A DNA stretch of 8,118 nt. It comes from an uncultured Lachnospiraceae bacterium (GTDB taxonomy: Bacteria; Bacillota; Clostridia; Lachnospirales; Lachnospiraceae). The notes below the pieces were generated by a model, which ran no database searches, was not told where the DNA came from, and saw nothing but the letters and a program-made list of their open reading frames with translations. Position numbers and translations under genes: made by a program. Where the stretch lies: assembly GCA_905209075.1 (NCBI GenBank), contig CAJLRL010000049.1:1-8118 (forward strand), written 5' to 3'. Shown here one piece after another: positions 1-7,405 of the stretch. Within the stretch, counting starts at the first letter, position 1. Each line of letters begins with the position of its first letter.

Positions 1-24
1 GTATTGTGCGGTTTTGGATTGATA

Positions 25-816
25 TTATAAAGTTTTTAAGATCTGCAAAACTCCGTTTTCCCAGTAAGGAGGGCATATATGTTTTGCAGCTTCTATTACT
101 TCGGGGCGGGCATTTGATACAGCATAACTTGTTCCTGCATTTTTTAACATTTCTATATCATTGAGATTGTCGCCAAAGCAGCATACCTCATCGGGGAGGA
201 TATTGTATTTATCCATTATATATGAAATCGCTGTCCATTTGTTTACACCTGTTGCATTGCAGTCAACCCATTCTTTTCCGGCACATGCGATATGAGCCTG
301 GTTTTTCCAGAATGGGATAAAATGGGGGCTGCACATTTCTTCACATAAAGATGGATGATATATTGTGAATTTTATTATATCATCTGCTTTTAGTTTAGTT
401 AAATCGTCGATTTCACGCATGTCAAATCCATATGAATCCCGTAATCGGTGAAATATAGGGCTTCCACCATCTTCTGCATAGCAAAAATCAGGAGCTGCGA
501 CAAAATAATCGCAGGCCGGAAGCTCATCACGCACCATTTTACACATGGACTTCCATATATCCTCTTTCATAGGATAAGTTTTTAAAATTTCTGAAGGTGT
601 CCTGACAACGGTACCACCATCTGTTACATAAAGTAATTTATCTTTTATTGGTGCAAATAGCTTGCGTTCACTTGAAAATTGACGGCCGGAGCATACGACA
701 AAAATTATATTCCGGTCTATGAGCTGATCTATTACGGACATGTACTCAGGATCGATGAGCAGAGTGCCGTCTTTTACAAGAGTACCATCAATATCAGTTG
801 CAATTAATTTAATCAT
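25..816 (-). CDS. Cof-type HAD-superfamily phosphatase
   Basis: A 263-residue cytoplasmic hydrolase of the haloacid dehalogenase superfamily, Cof/YbiV-like (class IIB) branch. All four HAD motifs are visible: motif I DIDGT with nucleophile D8 and acid/base D10; motif II S43 in VVCSGR; motif III lysine K193; and motif IV GDNLND at 215-220, which binds Mg2+. The stretch at about 80-190 is the C2-type cap that decides substrate choice. Length is normal for the family. The ATG at 816 follows an AAGGGG ribosome site 6 nt away. Family members dephosphorylate sugar phosphates, pyridoxal phosphate or flavin nucleotides; the substrate cannot be read from the sequence. It is transcribed divergently from the importer operon, so a link with imported phosphorylated compounds is possible but is only inferred from position. 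The gene ends 24 nt inside the left edge. Confidence 0.93.
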   Translation of the reverse strand: MIKLIATDIDGTLVKDGTLLIDPEYMSVIDQLIDRNIIFVVCSGRQFSSERKLFAPIKDKLLYVTDGGTVVRTPSEILKTYPMKEDIWKSMCKMVRDELPACDYFVAAPDFCYAEDGGSPIFHRLRDSYGFDMREIDDLTKLKADDIIKFTIYHPSLCEEMCSPHFIPFWKNQAHIACAGKEWVDCNATGVNKWTAISYIMDKYNILPDEVCCFGDNLNDIEMLKNAGTSYAVSNARPEVIEAAKHICPPYWENGVLQILKTL

Positions 817-846
817 TTTTTTCCCCTTAAGATTTTTTACATATCA

Positions 847-876
847 ATTATATATTGTTTTTGCGGTAGATGCAAA
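847..876 (-). promoter_or_regulatory. Putative promoter of the HAD phosphatase gene
   Basis: On the minus strand a perfect TATAAT -10 (852 to 847) lies 18 bp from TTTGCA (876 to 871), a 4/6 match to the sigma-A -35 box. Transcription would begin near 840, giving a leader of about 24 nt before the ATG at 816. The -10 is strong and the -35 is moderate. Confidence 0.55.
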
Positions 877-894
877 CTTAAGTTAATGTTCGAC

Positions 895-950
895 GCACTT
901 TAAATGGGCTGTAATCGTTGCTGGTCACACTGTTAGGTGTGAACAGTAAC
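895..950 (+). repeat. Truncated copy of the 147-bp inverted-repeat element
   Basis: These 56 bases are identical, base for base, to 7497-7552, the right end of the complete miniature element downstream. The copy includes the terminal sequence TGAACAGTAAC and the small hairpin TCACAC/GTGTGA. It lacks the left inverted repeat, the long central stem partner and the other hairpin, so it is a 5'-truncated remnant. It lies between the divergent promoters of the phosphatase and importer genes. No target-site duplication can be recognised, as expected for a truncated copy. Confidence 0.85.
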
Positions 951-989
951 AGAATACAAAAACATTACGATTATTTTACTGAACACTGA

Positions 990-1016
990 TTGTGAGCTTT
1001 ACCTTGCAGCTATAAT
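990..1016 (+). promoter_or_regulatory. Putative promoter of the ABC importer operon
   Basis: A perfect TATAAT -10 at 1011-1016 precedes the first importer gene by 41 nt. The best -35 is TTGTGA at 990-995, 4/6 to consensus but with a short 15-bp spacer, so the promoter may depend on an activator. A small palindrome, ATCTA-TTCT-TAGAT (1017-1030), covers the expected start site and could be an operator. I found no convincing catabolite-response (cre) site or Pho-box repeats. Confidence 0.5.
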
Positions 1017-1057
1017 ATCTATTCTTAGATGCAGCGCAAAAGAAAGGAACAATTAAA

Positions 1058-2176
1058 ATGTCACATATAAAATTGAACAATATCTGTAAATCATATCAGG
1101 GAAGCGGACTTGCGGTATCTGATTTCAATCTTGATATAGATGGAAAAGAATTTATTGTGTTTGTAGGTCCTTCGGGATGTGGAAAATCAACGGTGCTTAG
1201 AATGATAGCCGGACTTGAGGATATCACAAGCGGGGAATTATGGATGGACGGAAAACTTATGAACTATGAAAGTCCGGGAGCAAGAAATGTTTCAATGGTA
1301 TTTCAAAATTATGCATTATATCCGCACATGTCGATATACGATAATCTCGCATTTTCTCTAGTGATACGAAAAATCCCCAAAAAGGAAATAAAAAATGCAG
1401 TAATGGAAACTGCAAAAATGCTTGGGATAGATAATCTGCTCGACAGAAAGCCAGCACAGCTTTCAGGAGGTCAGAGGCAGAGAGTGGCAATAGGGAGTGC
1501 GATTTTAAGAAAACCGAATGCATTTTTAATGGATGAACCATTATCCAATCTTGACGCTAAGATGAGGACACAGATGAGAAGCGAAATAGCGTCTTTGTAC
1601 AACAGATTTGATACGACTTTTATATATGTAACACATGATCAGACCGAGGCTATGACACTTGGAACACGTATCGTTGTATTAAAAGAGGGGGTTATCCAGC
1701 AGATAGATACACCGAAAAATCTGTATGAGCATCCGGCAAGTAAATTTGTTGCAGGATTTATCGGTTCCCCATCAATGAATTTTATAAATGTAAGGGTAAG
1801 CCCTGACTGCTCATCGGTTTCGCTTCAGACAAGCGATATAGAATTTCATTTTGGAGAGAACTACAAAGAAGAGTTGAAAAAATCAGGCTATGCCGGAAAA
1901 AACGTGATCATGGGAATAAGACCAAATGATATTTATACAGAAGATAAGACATCGGAACCGCATGCTGATATGAGCAGACCTTTTAGTGTGGACGTGGTTT
2001 CAACGGAGCTTCTGGGTGCAAGCCAGCTTATATATTTTTTGCTGGATGGAGTAAAGTGTGTGGCTGATGTCGCAGCTGAAGCCATACCGGAAAAAGGGAA
2101 AAAAATAAATCTATGTATAAATATGGAAAAAATACATCTGTTTGATGTGGATACAGAAGAAACTATTATTGGATGA
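1058..2176 (+). CDS. ugpC: ABC importer ATPase, UgpC/MsmK type
   Basis: The 372-residue nucleotide-binding subunit of a carbohydrate-uptake-1 (CUT1) importer, which hydrolyses ATP at the inner face of the membrane to drive uptake. Walker A is GPSGCGKST at 37-45, the Q-loop glutamine is Q83, the signature is LSGGQRQR at 135-142, Walker B with D-loop is FLMDEPLSNLD at 156-166 (catalytic E160), and the switch histidine is H193. The C-terminal third (from about 240) is the MalK-like TOBE regulatory domain. It is the first gene of the operon; AAGGA 9 nt upstream supports the ATG at 1058. Such ATPases are sometimes shared between several CUT1 importers, so the substrate is inferred from the downstream binding protein. 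Calling it ugpC rather than msmK/malK rests on that context. Confidence 0.9.
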   Translation: MSHIKLNNICKSYQGSGLAVSDFNLDIDGKEFIVFVGPSGCGKSTVLRMIAGLEDITSGELWMDGKLMNYESPGARNVSMVFQNYALYPHMSIYDNLAFSLVIRKIPKKEIKNAVMETAKMLGIDNLLDRKPAQLSGGQRQRVAIGSAILRKPNAFLMDEPLSNLDAKMRTQMRSEIASLYNRFDTTFIYVTHDQTEAMTLGTRIVVLKEGVIQQIDTPKNLYEHPASKFVAGFIGSPSMNFINVRVSPDCSSVSLQTSDIEFHFGENYKEELKKSGYAGKNVIMGIRPNDIYTEDKTSEPHADMSRPFSVDVVSTELLGASQLIYFLLDGVKCVADVAAEAIPEKGKKINLCINMEKIHLFDVDTEETIIG

Positions 2177-2192
2177 AAAAGAGGTTGTAAAG

Positions 2193-3062
2193 ATGAAAAA
2201 ATATAAAATTTCAATGCGCAATATCAGCCCATATGTATATCTTGTGCCAAGCTTATTAATATTTGGAATATTTTTATTCTATCCGTTTTTTAAGACCATT
2301 TATTTAAGTCTTTATAAAACAAATAAGATGGGACAGGCAAGATTATTTGTAGGATTTGGAAACTATAAAGATCTTCTGACGTCACCATCATTTTATAACA
2401 GTCTTATTGTGACTGTCGAATTTGTGGTGATCGTTGTTATTGGAAGCATGCTGCTTGGTCTTATAGGCGCTCTTTTGTGTAATAAGGCATTTCCGGGGAT
2501 CAGGATCTTTTCTACGGCTTATGCACTTCCTATGGCTATAGCATCAAGCTCTGCTGCCATGATATTTAAGATAATGCTAGATCCGACTATCGGTATCGTA
2601 AATAAGCTTCTAAAGCTTGATATAAACTGGATACAGGATCCGAAGTACGCACTTATAAGCGTTGCGGTGCTTACTGCGTGGCTGAACAGTGGAATAAACT
2701 TTTTGTATTTTTCAGCAGGACTTAGCAATATCGATGAGTCGATTTATGAGAGGGCAGCAGTTGATGGGGCAAATGGGATCCAGATGTTTTTTAAACTTAC
2801 GCTTCCGGGGTTAAGCCCAATATTGTTTTATACGGTGGTAGTAAATATAATCCAGGCTTTCCAGTCGTTCGGACAGGTAAAAATACTTACTCAGGGAGGT
2901 CCGGGAGAGAGTACAAATCTGATCGTATATTCAATATACAGGGATGCATTTTTTAATTATCGTTTCGGAAGTGCAGCGGCACAGTCAGTTATACTTTTTC
3001 TGATCATCATGGCTCTTACACTTGTAATGTTTAAGATTGAAAAGAAGGGAGTATCGTACTAA
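2193..3062 (+). CDS. ugpA: ABC importer permease, UgpA-like
   Basis: A 289-residue inner-membrane permease (MalF/UgpA group) that forms half of the transport channel. About six hydrophobic helices are visible. The cytoplasmic EAA loop, which docks on the ATPase, reads YERAAVDGA at about residues 185-193. The segment TQGGPGEST followed by the SAAAQSVILF helix closely resembles E. coli UgpA as I recall it. I chose the ATG at 2193 because AGAGG (2180-2184) lies 8 nt upstream and the protein then begins with a normal MKKYK... leader. An in-frame ATG at 2142 would add 17 residues and overlap the ATPase gene by 35 nt without a ribosome site. The gap to the ATPase gene is 16 nt; the stop codon overlaps the next start. 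Confidence 0.9.
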   Translation: MKKYKISMRNISPYVYLVPSLLIFGIFLFYPFFKTIYLSLYKTNKMGQARLFVGFGNYKDLLTSPSFYNSLIVTVEFVVIVVIGSMLLGLIGALLCNKAFPGIRIFSTAYALPMAIASSSAAMIFKIMLDPTIGIVNKLLKLDINWIQDPKYALISVAVLTAWLNSGINFLYFSAGLSNIDESIYERAAVDGANGIQMFFKLTLPGLSPILFYTVVVNIIQAFQSFGQVKILTQGGPGESTNLIVYSIYRDAFFNYRFGSAAAQSVILFLIIMALTLVMFKIEKKGVSY

Positions 3063-3982
3063 TGAGTGATGTGGCAGTAAAAATAAAAAAGGGAACAGAA
3101 ATTGAGCTAAACCCAGAGGAATTAAGAAAACTTCATGAAGCTATGAGCGCACCGGGGAAAAGAAAAAGGGGTATAAGAAAAGTGTTTCTTATAAGTGCCA
3201 ATATTGTTGTAGCGCTTCTTATACTTCTGCCTCTTTTGTATGCAGTAAGTATAGCGTTTATGCCATCATCGGATCTATATACAATGGGAATGAATCTGAT
3301 TCCAACGCATCCGACACTTGATAATTTTAAAGAAGCACTGACAAAGGTTCCGCTTATAAGATTTGTTGTCAATTCGTTTCTGGTTGCAGGGCTTATTACG
3401 GTAGGACAGGTAATATCATGCTCTCTGGCAGCATTTTCGTTTTCATTTCTCGATTTTAAAGGAAAAAATGTACTTTTTATGCTTGTAATGGCAACGATGA
3501 TGATTCCGGGAGAGGCAACGATCATTTCAAATTATCTGACAGTAAGCAGCTGGGGATGGCTTGATTCTTATCAGGTACTTATCATCCCATATCTTACATC
3601 AGCAATGGGGATTTTCCTGTTCAGGCAGTTTTACATGAGCTTCCCGAAAGCATTGTATGAGGCAGCGATGCTTGATGGCTGTTCAAACATACGGTTTATT
3701 CTTACTATACTTATGCCGCTGACAAAATCCGGCATAGGAGCTATGGTGGTTTATACATTTATAAATGCATGGAATATGTATATGTGGCCGTTGCTTGTAA
3801 ATGGCTCAAACGAAATGAGGACAGTACAGATAGGTATAAGTATGTTAAATAGTATAGATGCACAGTCGATCACTATGATGATCGCAGGTGTTGTAATGAT
3901 AATAATTCCGTCAATATCTATTTTTATAATAGGACAAAAGCAGTTGATACGTGGAATGTTCTCCGGAGCTGTAAAAGGTTAA
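3062..3982 (+). CDS. ugpE: ABC importer permease, UgpE-like
   Basis: A 306-residue inner-membrane permease (MalG/UgpE group), partner of the preceding protein. The EAA loop is YEAAMLDG at 199-206, and WNMYMWPLL at about 237-245 parallels the WNQYLWPLL segment of E. coli UgpE. Six hydrophobic helices are visible, starting near residue 41. The first 40 residues form an unusual hydrophilic extension with a charged, probably helical stretch (ELNPEELRKLHEAM) followed by a basic KRKRGIRK segment, making the protein some 25-35 residues longer than typical UgpE. The ATG overlaps the previous stop codon (TAATG), and GAAGGGAG lies about 10 nt upstream, so coupled translation is likely. Confidence 0.9.
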   Translation: MSDVAVKIKKGTEIELNPEELRKLHEAMSAPGKRKRGIRKVFLISANIVVALLILLPLLYAVSIAFMPSSDLYTMGMNLIPTHPTLDNFKEALTKVPLIRFVVNSFLVAGLITVGQVISCSLAAFSFSFLDFKGKNVLFMLVMATMMIPGEATIISNYLTVSSWGWLDSYQVLIIPYLTSAMGIFLFRQFYMSFPKALYEAAMLDGCSNIRFILTILMPLTKSGIGAMVVYTFINAWNMYMWPLLVNGSNEMRTVQIGISMLNSIDAQSITMMIAGVVMIIIPSISIFIIGQKQLIRGMFSGAVKG

Positions 3983-4009
3983 GGAGTTTACATTATATAT
4001 TTACATCTC

Positions 4010-4049
4010 AGAAGAGAAAAGAACAAAGAAGAAAAAGGAGAAAAAAGAG
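4010..4049 (+). promoter_or_regulatory. Purine-only leader and ribosome binding site of the binding-protein gene
   Basis: The 40 nt before the ugpB-like start contain only A and G apart from one C (4024), and include AGGAG at 4036-4040, 9 nt from the ATG. Such a leader cannot fold on itself and should allow efficient ribosome loading. This fits the need to make binding protein in excess over the membrane subunits. No terminator or hairpin is seen between the permease stop (3982) and this leader, so the gene is probably still in the operon. Confidence 0.5.
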
Positions 4050-5441
4050 ATGAAAAAGAAATTGGTTTCTGTAGTACTTACTGCAGCAATGACCGCAACA
4101 TTATTTGCAGGATGTGGAAGCTCTGCCGCTGATCCGGCAGATACATCAAAGGGTGATGCAAATGCAAGCCAGGCAGCAGAGGCTGCAAAGGTGGATGATT
4201 CCAAATTAGATGGAACAACCATTACATTCTGGCACTCAATGGGAGGCGTAAATGGGGAGGCGCTCCAGACTCTTGTTGACAAATTTAATAGTGAAAATGA
4301 ATATGGAATAACAGTAGATGCGCAGTATCAGGGAGAATATGATGATACGATCAATAAATTAAAGAGTGCCCAGATCGGAAATATGGGTGCTGATCTTGTA
4401 CAGATATACGATATAGGAACAAGATTTATGATAGATTCGGGATGGGTAATACCGATGCAGCAGCTTATAGATGCAGATGGTTATGATATAAGCAAGATCG
4501 AGCCAAACATTGCAGCATACTATACAGTAGATGACACACTGTATTCAATGCCTTTTAACTCATCAACACCTATTTTATATTACAACAAAGATATGTTTGA
4601 CAAAGCAGGCATAACTGAAGTACCTACATCATTGGAGGGAATGAAGGATATAGCAGATGATCTTACGTCAAAAGGTGGTGCAGGAGAGGCGATTTCCCTT
4701 GGAATGTATGGCTGGTTTTTTGAGCAGTTTACATGCAAGCAGGGAACTGCTTATGTAAACAATGGAAACGGAAGAGATGATGTGGCAACAGCTGTAGATT
4801 TTGATAAGAATGGATCTGCACTTGAAACACTTTCTGTATGGAAGGATTTAAACCAGGCCGGTGTTGCACCGAATGTAGGAAGAGGAAGTGATTCAGGTCT
4901 TTCTGATTTTACAGCAGGTAAATCAGCAATGACACTTGGCTCAACAGCATCATTGAAACAGATCTTACAGGATGTAAACGGAAGCTTTGAAGTTGGAACA
5001 GCTTATTTCCCAAGTGTAAAAGCTGATGACAAAGGAGGAGTTTCAATAGGTGGAGCATCTCTTTGGGCACTCAACAATAACGATGATGTAAAGGCAGCAG
5101 CGACATGGAAATTTGTACAGTTTTTAGTATCAGCAGAGTCACAGGCATACTGGAATGCACAGACAGGATATTTTCCTGTGACAACTGAGGCTGCAAATGA
5201 GGATGTTTACAAAAAGAACATGGAGCAGTATCCACAGTTCCAGACAGCAATTGACCAGCTTCACGATTCAGCTCCTGAATATGCGGGTGCGCTGCTTTCA
5301 GTTTTTCCAGAGGCAAGACAGATCGTAGAGACAGAAATAGAGAATATGATAAATGATAAGCAGACACCGCAGGAAGCAGTTGACCAGATGGCAGACCAGA
5401 TCAACAAAGCCATTGAGGACTACAATACATTAAATGAATAA
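4050..5441 (+). CDS. ugpB: UgpB-like glycerol-3-phosphate / glycerophosphodiester-binding lipoprotein
   Basis: A 463-residue extracellular solute-binding protein (family 1), exported and lipid-anchored: MKKK, a hydrophobic core, and a lipobox LFAGC with C22 as the anchor, then a Ser/Ala/Asp-rich linker to about 55. The mature part follows E. coli UgpB motif by motif: FWHSM (60-64), PFNSSTP (168-174), YYNKD (177-181), GGASLW (334-339), QTGYFPVT (371-378). Ligand positions known from E. coli UgpB are mostly kept: Y97, S172, G334/G335, Y374, R423; the E. coli glutamate is D121 here. Of the two stacking tryptophans, W222 is retained but the other is M219. This makes a phosphorylated glycerol compound the likely cargo, with a glycerophosphodiester possibly preferred over free glycerol-3-phosphate. 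General sugar binding is the main alternative. It is the last gene of the importer operon. Confidence 0.85.
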   Translation: MKKKLVSVVLTAAMTATLFAGCGSSAADPADTSKGDANASQAAEAAKVDDSKLDGTTITFWHSMGGVNGEALQTLVDKFNSENEYGITVDAQYQGEYDDTINKLKSAQIGNMGADLVQIYDIGTRFMIDSGWVIPMQQLIDADGYDISKIEPNIAAYYTVDDTLYSMPFNSSTPILYYNKDMFDKAGITEVPTSLEGMKDIADDLTSKGGAGEAISLGMYGWFFEQFTCKQGTAYVNNGNGRDDVATAVDFDKNGSALETLSVWKDLNQAGVAPNVGRGSDSGLSDFTAGKSAMTLGSTASLKQILQDVNGSFEVGTAYFPSVKADDKGGVSIGGASLWALNNNDDVKAAATWKFVQFLVSAESQAYWNAQTGYFPVTTEAANEDVYKKNMEQYPQFQTAIDQLHDSAPEYAGALLSVFPEARQIVETEIENMINDKQTPQEAVDQMADQINKAIEDYNTLNE

Positions 5442-5464
5442 AAAACAGCATTGAGCTTTTGCGC

Positions 5465-5496
5465 AAACCGGGAAATCATGGATTTTCCGGTTTTTT
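5465..5496 (+). terminator. Intrinsic terminator of the importer operon
   Basis: A 13-bp stem (5465-5477 with 5481-5493, one G-T pair) closes a 3-nt ATG loop and runs into six T residues (5491-5496). An outer ACAGCA (5445-5450) / TGCTGT (5496-5501) pairing could extend it. It begins 24 nt after the binding-protein stop codon and separates the importer from the next operon. Confidence 0.9.
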
Positions 5497-5512
5497 GCTG
5501 TGAAGAAATTTA

Positions 5513-5541
5513 TTGAAAAAAATATGTGGATAACGTATGAT
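5513..5541 (+). promoter_or_regulatory. Sigma-A-type promoter of the sigma-like/K+ channel unit
   Basis: TTGAAA (5513-5518, 5/6 to consensus), a 17-bp spacer and TATGAT (5536-5541, 5/6) lie directly after the importer terminator. Transcription would start near 5548 and leave a leader of about 32 nt with AGGAG at 5570-5574. Confidence 0.75.
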
Positions 5542-5579
5542 AAAAGTATTAAATAATTTAGAAGATAATAGGAGCGTAT

Positions 5580-6437
5580 ATGGTAGATCAGAATACATTC
5601 ATAGAAACAGTGCAGAGCGTATCACAGATAATCCGTACATCGGCAGAACCAATAGGGAGAGAAGAGATAATGTCCTATTTTAAGGATATGGATCTTAATA
5701 AGGCACAGGAGGATCTTATATTTGATTTCCTGTTAAATCATCATGACGAGCCGGAAAACGGACAGGAGGATGTTGAAACAGAGAATACAGATGAGGTGTC
5801 TGACAAAAATACTGATATTATTTATTCAGAGGGAGAACCTATAGGACAAAAAAAGGATACAGCTTCCGATGAAAATGATGATGGATTTGATGAGGATAGT
5901 TTGATTCCGGATTCACCTATGTTTAAGATGTATCTTGAAGAATTAGATGAAATCCCGGAGTACTCAAAGGATGAGCAGGATGAACTGTACAAAAAACTTT
6001 TAAATGGTGATGAGAGTGTCATACACACAATTTCAAATATGTGGCTTAAATCAGTACTTGATATGGCAAAAAAGCTTGCGGTCACTAAAGAAGGGTTTGA
6101 GGATGTTGTGCAGGAAGGAAATATGGCACTGTTTATGCACCTTACCGAGCTTTGCGGTGCAGGAGAAAATGAAAATATAGAGGATGAAATATTAGAAGTT
6201 ATAGAAGCCGCAATGAAAGAATGCATTCGCGATCAGACAGGGGAGAGCGAGAATGAAAATGCCATGGTAGGTAAAGTTTCGCTTGTAAGCCGGGCGGTGG
6301 AACATCTAAAATCCAAAAATGGAACAGATCCTTCAGCTCAGGAGCTTTCAGAATATACAAGTGTTCCGGCAGATGAACTTTCAAGTATTCTCGAGCTATT
6401 AAAAAAGGCAACACAAAAGGATGATAAAAAAGCGTAG
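5580..6437 (+). CDS. Degenerate sigma-70-like protein without DNA-binding regions
   Basis: A 285-residue acidic protein resembling the first two thirds of a housekeeping sigma factor. Residues about 1-55 look like region 1.1. Residues 56-108 are a very acidic linker. DSPMFKMYLEELDEIP (111-126) matches region 1.2, KSVLDMAKKL (157-166) matches 2.1, and FEDVVQEGN (173-181) matches 2.2, the part that grips the beta' clamp of RNA polymerase. Where 2.3/2.4 should melt and read the -10 box (about 190-228), the aromatic and basic residues are gone and the sequence is acidic; only a trace (IRDQTGE) remains. Residues 229-276 resemble region 3 (SAQELSEYTSVPADEL), and the protein ends there, so region 4 is absent. 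I infer an RNA polymerase-binding protein that cannot recognise a promoter itself; its function is unknown. The ATG follows AGGAG by 5 nt. The TAG stop touches the ribosome site of the channel gene. Confidence 0.75.
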   Translation: MVDQNTFIETVQSVSQIIRTSAEPIGREEIMSYFKDMDLNKAQEDLIFDFLLNHHDEPENGQEDVETENTDEVSDKNTDIIYSEGEPIGQKKDTASDENDDGFDEDSLIPDSPMFKMYLEELDEIPEYSKDEQDELYKKLLNGDESVIHTISNMWLKSVLDMAKKLAVTKEGFEDVVQEGNMALFMHLTELCGAGENENIEDEILEVIEAAMKECIRDQTGESENENAMVGKVSLVSRAVEHLKSKNGTDPSAQELSEYTSVPADELSSILELLKKATQKDDKKA

Positions 6438-6451
6438 GAAATAGTTTGGTT

Positions 6452-7396
6452 ATGAAAGAAAAGATTTTTAATATCATACAGATTGGGGATAAAAGTAATA
6501 CAATAAGCCGCTTTTTTGATATATTTATAACAGTTACGATCGTGTCTAATATATTGGTTACGTTTTTGCTGACATTTAAAGAACTTGCATTTTTGTTTCC
6601 GTTATTTAAAGCAATAGAGTATGTCACAGTAGGGATTTTCTGTGTGGAATATGCAGTCCGTATATGGACTGCAGAATTTTTATATCCTGGAATGAGAAAG
6701 ATCAGAGCCAGATATAAATTTCTGGTCTCATTCGACGGAATAGTGGATCTTCTTACTATTGTTCCCGTATTTTTCCTTTCGGGCTTTGTTATATTCAGAA
6801 TGCTTCGAGTAGCAAGGATTTTTCACCTTTTCAGGCTGAATGCAAAATATGATTCGTTTAATGTTATAACGACAGTTCTGTTTGAAAAGAGAAACCAGAT
6901 CATATCATCTGTATTTATAGTGCTCATACTTATGCTGGCAAGCAGTCTTTGTATGTATAGTGTGGAACATGAGGCGCAGCCGGAGGTTTTTAAGAACGCA
7001 TTCAGTGGAATATGGTGGAGTATGTCTACTCTTCTTACCGTAGGATATGGGGACATTTATCCGGTTACGACGCTTGGTAGAGTGATGGCGATATGTATAG
7101 CATATCTTGGTGTGGGTGCGGTAGCCATACCGACAGGTATCATAAGTGCAGGATTTGTAGAACAGTATCAGAGAAAAAGCAATATTTTAAATATCCGTCA
7201 GGCTGATATAAAAGAGATAGCAGAGATATTTGTTGACAAAAGATATGCAGGAAAGACAATAGAGGAGATAGAAGAATCTGATCAGGTGTCAATATTTCTT
7301 ATATTACGGGATGATTTGTCAATACTCCCACAGAAAGATACTATATTGAAATTGCATGATATAATCGTGATACGGGGAAAAAATAAAGGTTACTGA
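6452..7396 (+). CDS. Voltage-gated-type potassium channel with cytoplasmic C-terminal domain
   Basis: A six-helix K+ channel of the plasma membrane, 314 residues from ATG 6452. S1-S3 lie at about 20-41, 53-75 and 93-111. S4 carries arginines every third residue (R116, R119, R122, then H125 and R128), the mark of a voltage sensor. S5 is near 150-170, the pore helix leads to the selectivity filter TVGYGD (196-201), and S6 contains AIPTGIISAGF. Residues about 248-311 form a cytoplasmic domain whose ...RDDLSILP...LKLHDIIVIRG pattern resembles the TrkA-C/RCK-C fold, so ligand control is possible. A TTG at 6446 would add two residues. AGGA (6436-6439) overlaps and follows the upstream stop and lies 12 nt from the ATG and 6 nt from the TTG, so the start is uncertain. 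Translation is probably coupled to the sigma-like gene. Confidence 0.92.
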   Translation: MKEKIFNIIQIGDKSNTISRFFDIFITVTIVSNILVTFLLTFKELAFLFPLFKAIEYVTVGIFCVEYAVRIWTAEFLYPGMRKIRARYKFLVSFDGIVDLLTIVPVFFLSGFVIFRMLRVARIFHLFRLNAKYDSFNVITTVLFEKRNQIISSVFIVLILMLASSLCMYSVEHEAQPEVFKNAFSGIWWSMSTLLTVGYGDIYPVTTLGRVMAICIAYLGVGAVAIPTGIISAGFVEQYQRKSNILNIRQADIKEIAEIFVDKRYAGKTIEEIEESDQVSIFLILRDDLSILPQKDTILKLHDIIVIRGKNKGY

Positions 7397-7405
7397 TCGA
7401 ACGCA
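7397..7405. repeat. Left target-site duplication of the miniature element
   Basis: TCGAACGCA lies directly against the left inverted repeat and recurs exactly at 7553-7561 directly against the right one. It begins immediately after the stop codon of the K+ channel gene, so the insertion fell just outside the coding region. Confidence 0.8.

Noticed and set aside
1028..1046. Possible catabolite-response (cre) site near the importer start
   Set aside because: The GCAGCGCAAAAG stretch does not fit the TGNNARCGNWWWCA consensus at the key central positions.
2142..2192. Upstream ATG extending the UgpA-like permease by 17 residues
   Set aside because: It would overlap the ATPase gene and lacks a ribosome site, whereas ATG 2193 has AGAGG at 8 nt.
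6199..6627. 142-codon minus-strand ORF across the sigma-like/channel junction
   Set aside because: Shadow of two well-supported plus-strand genes; no promoter, ribosome site or recognisable domain.
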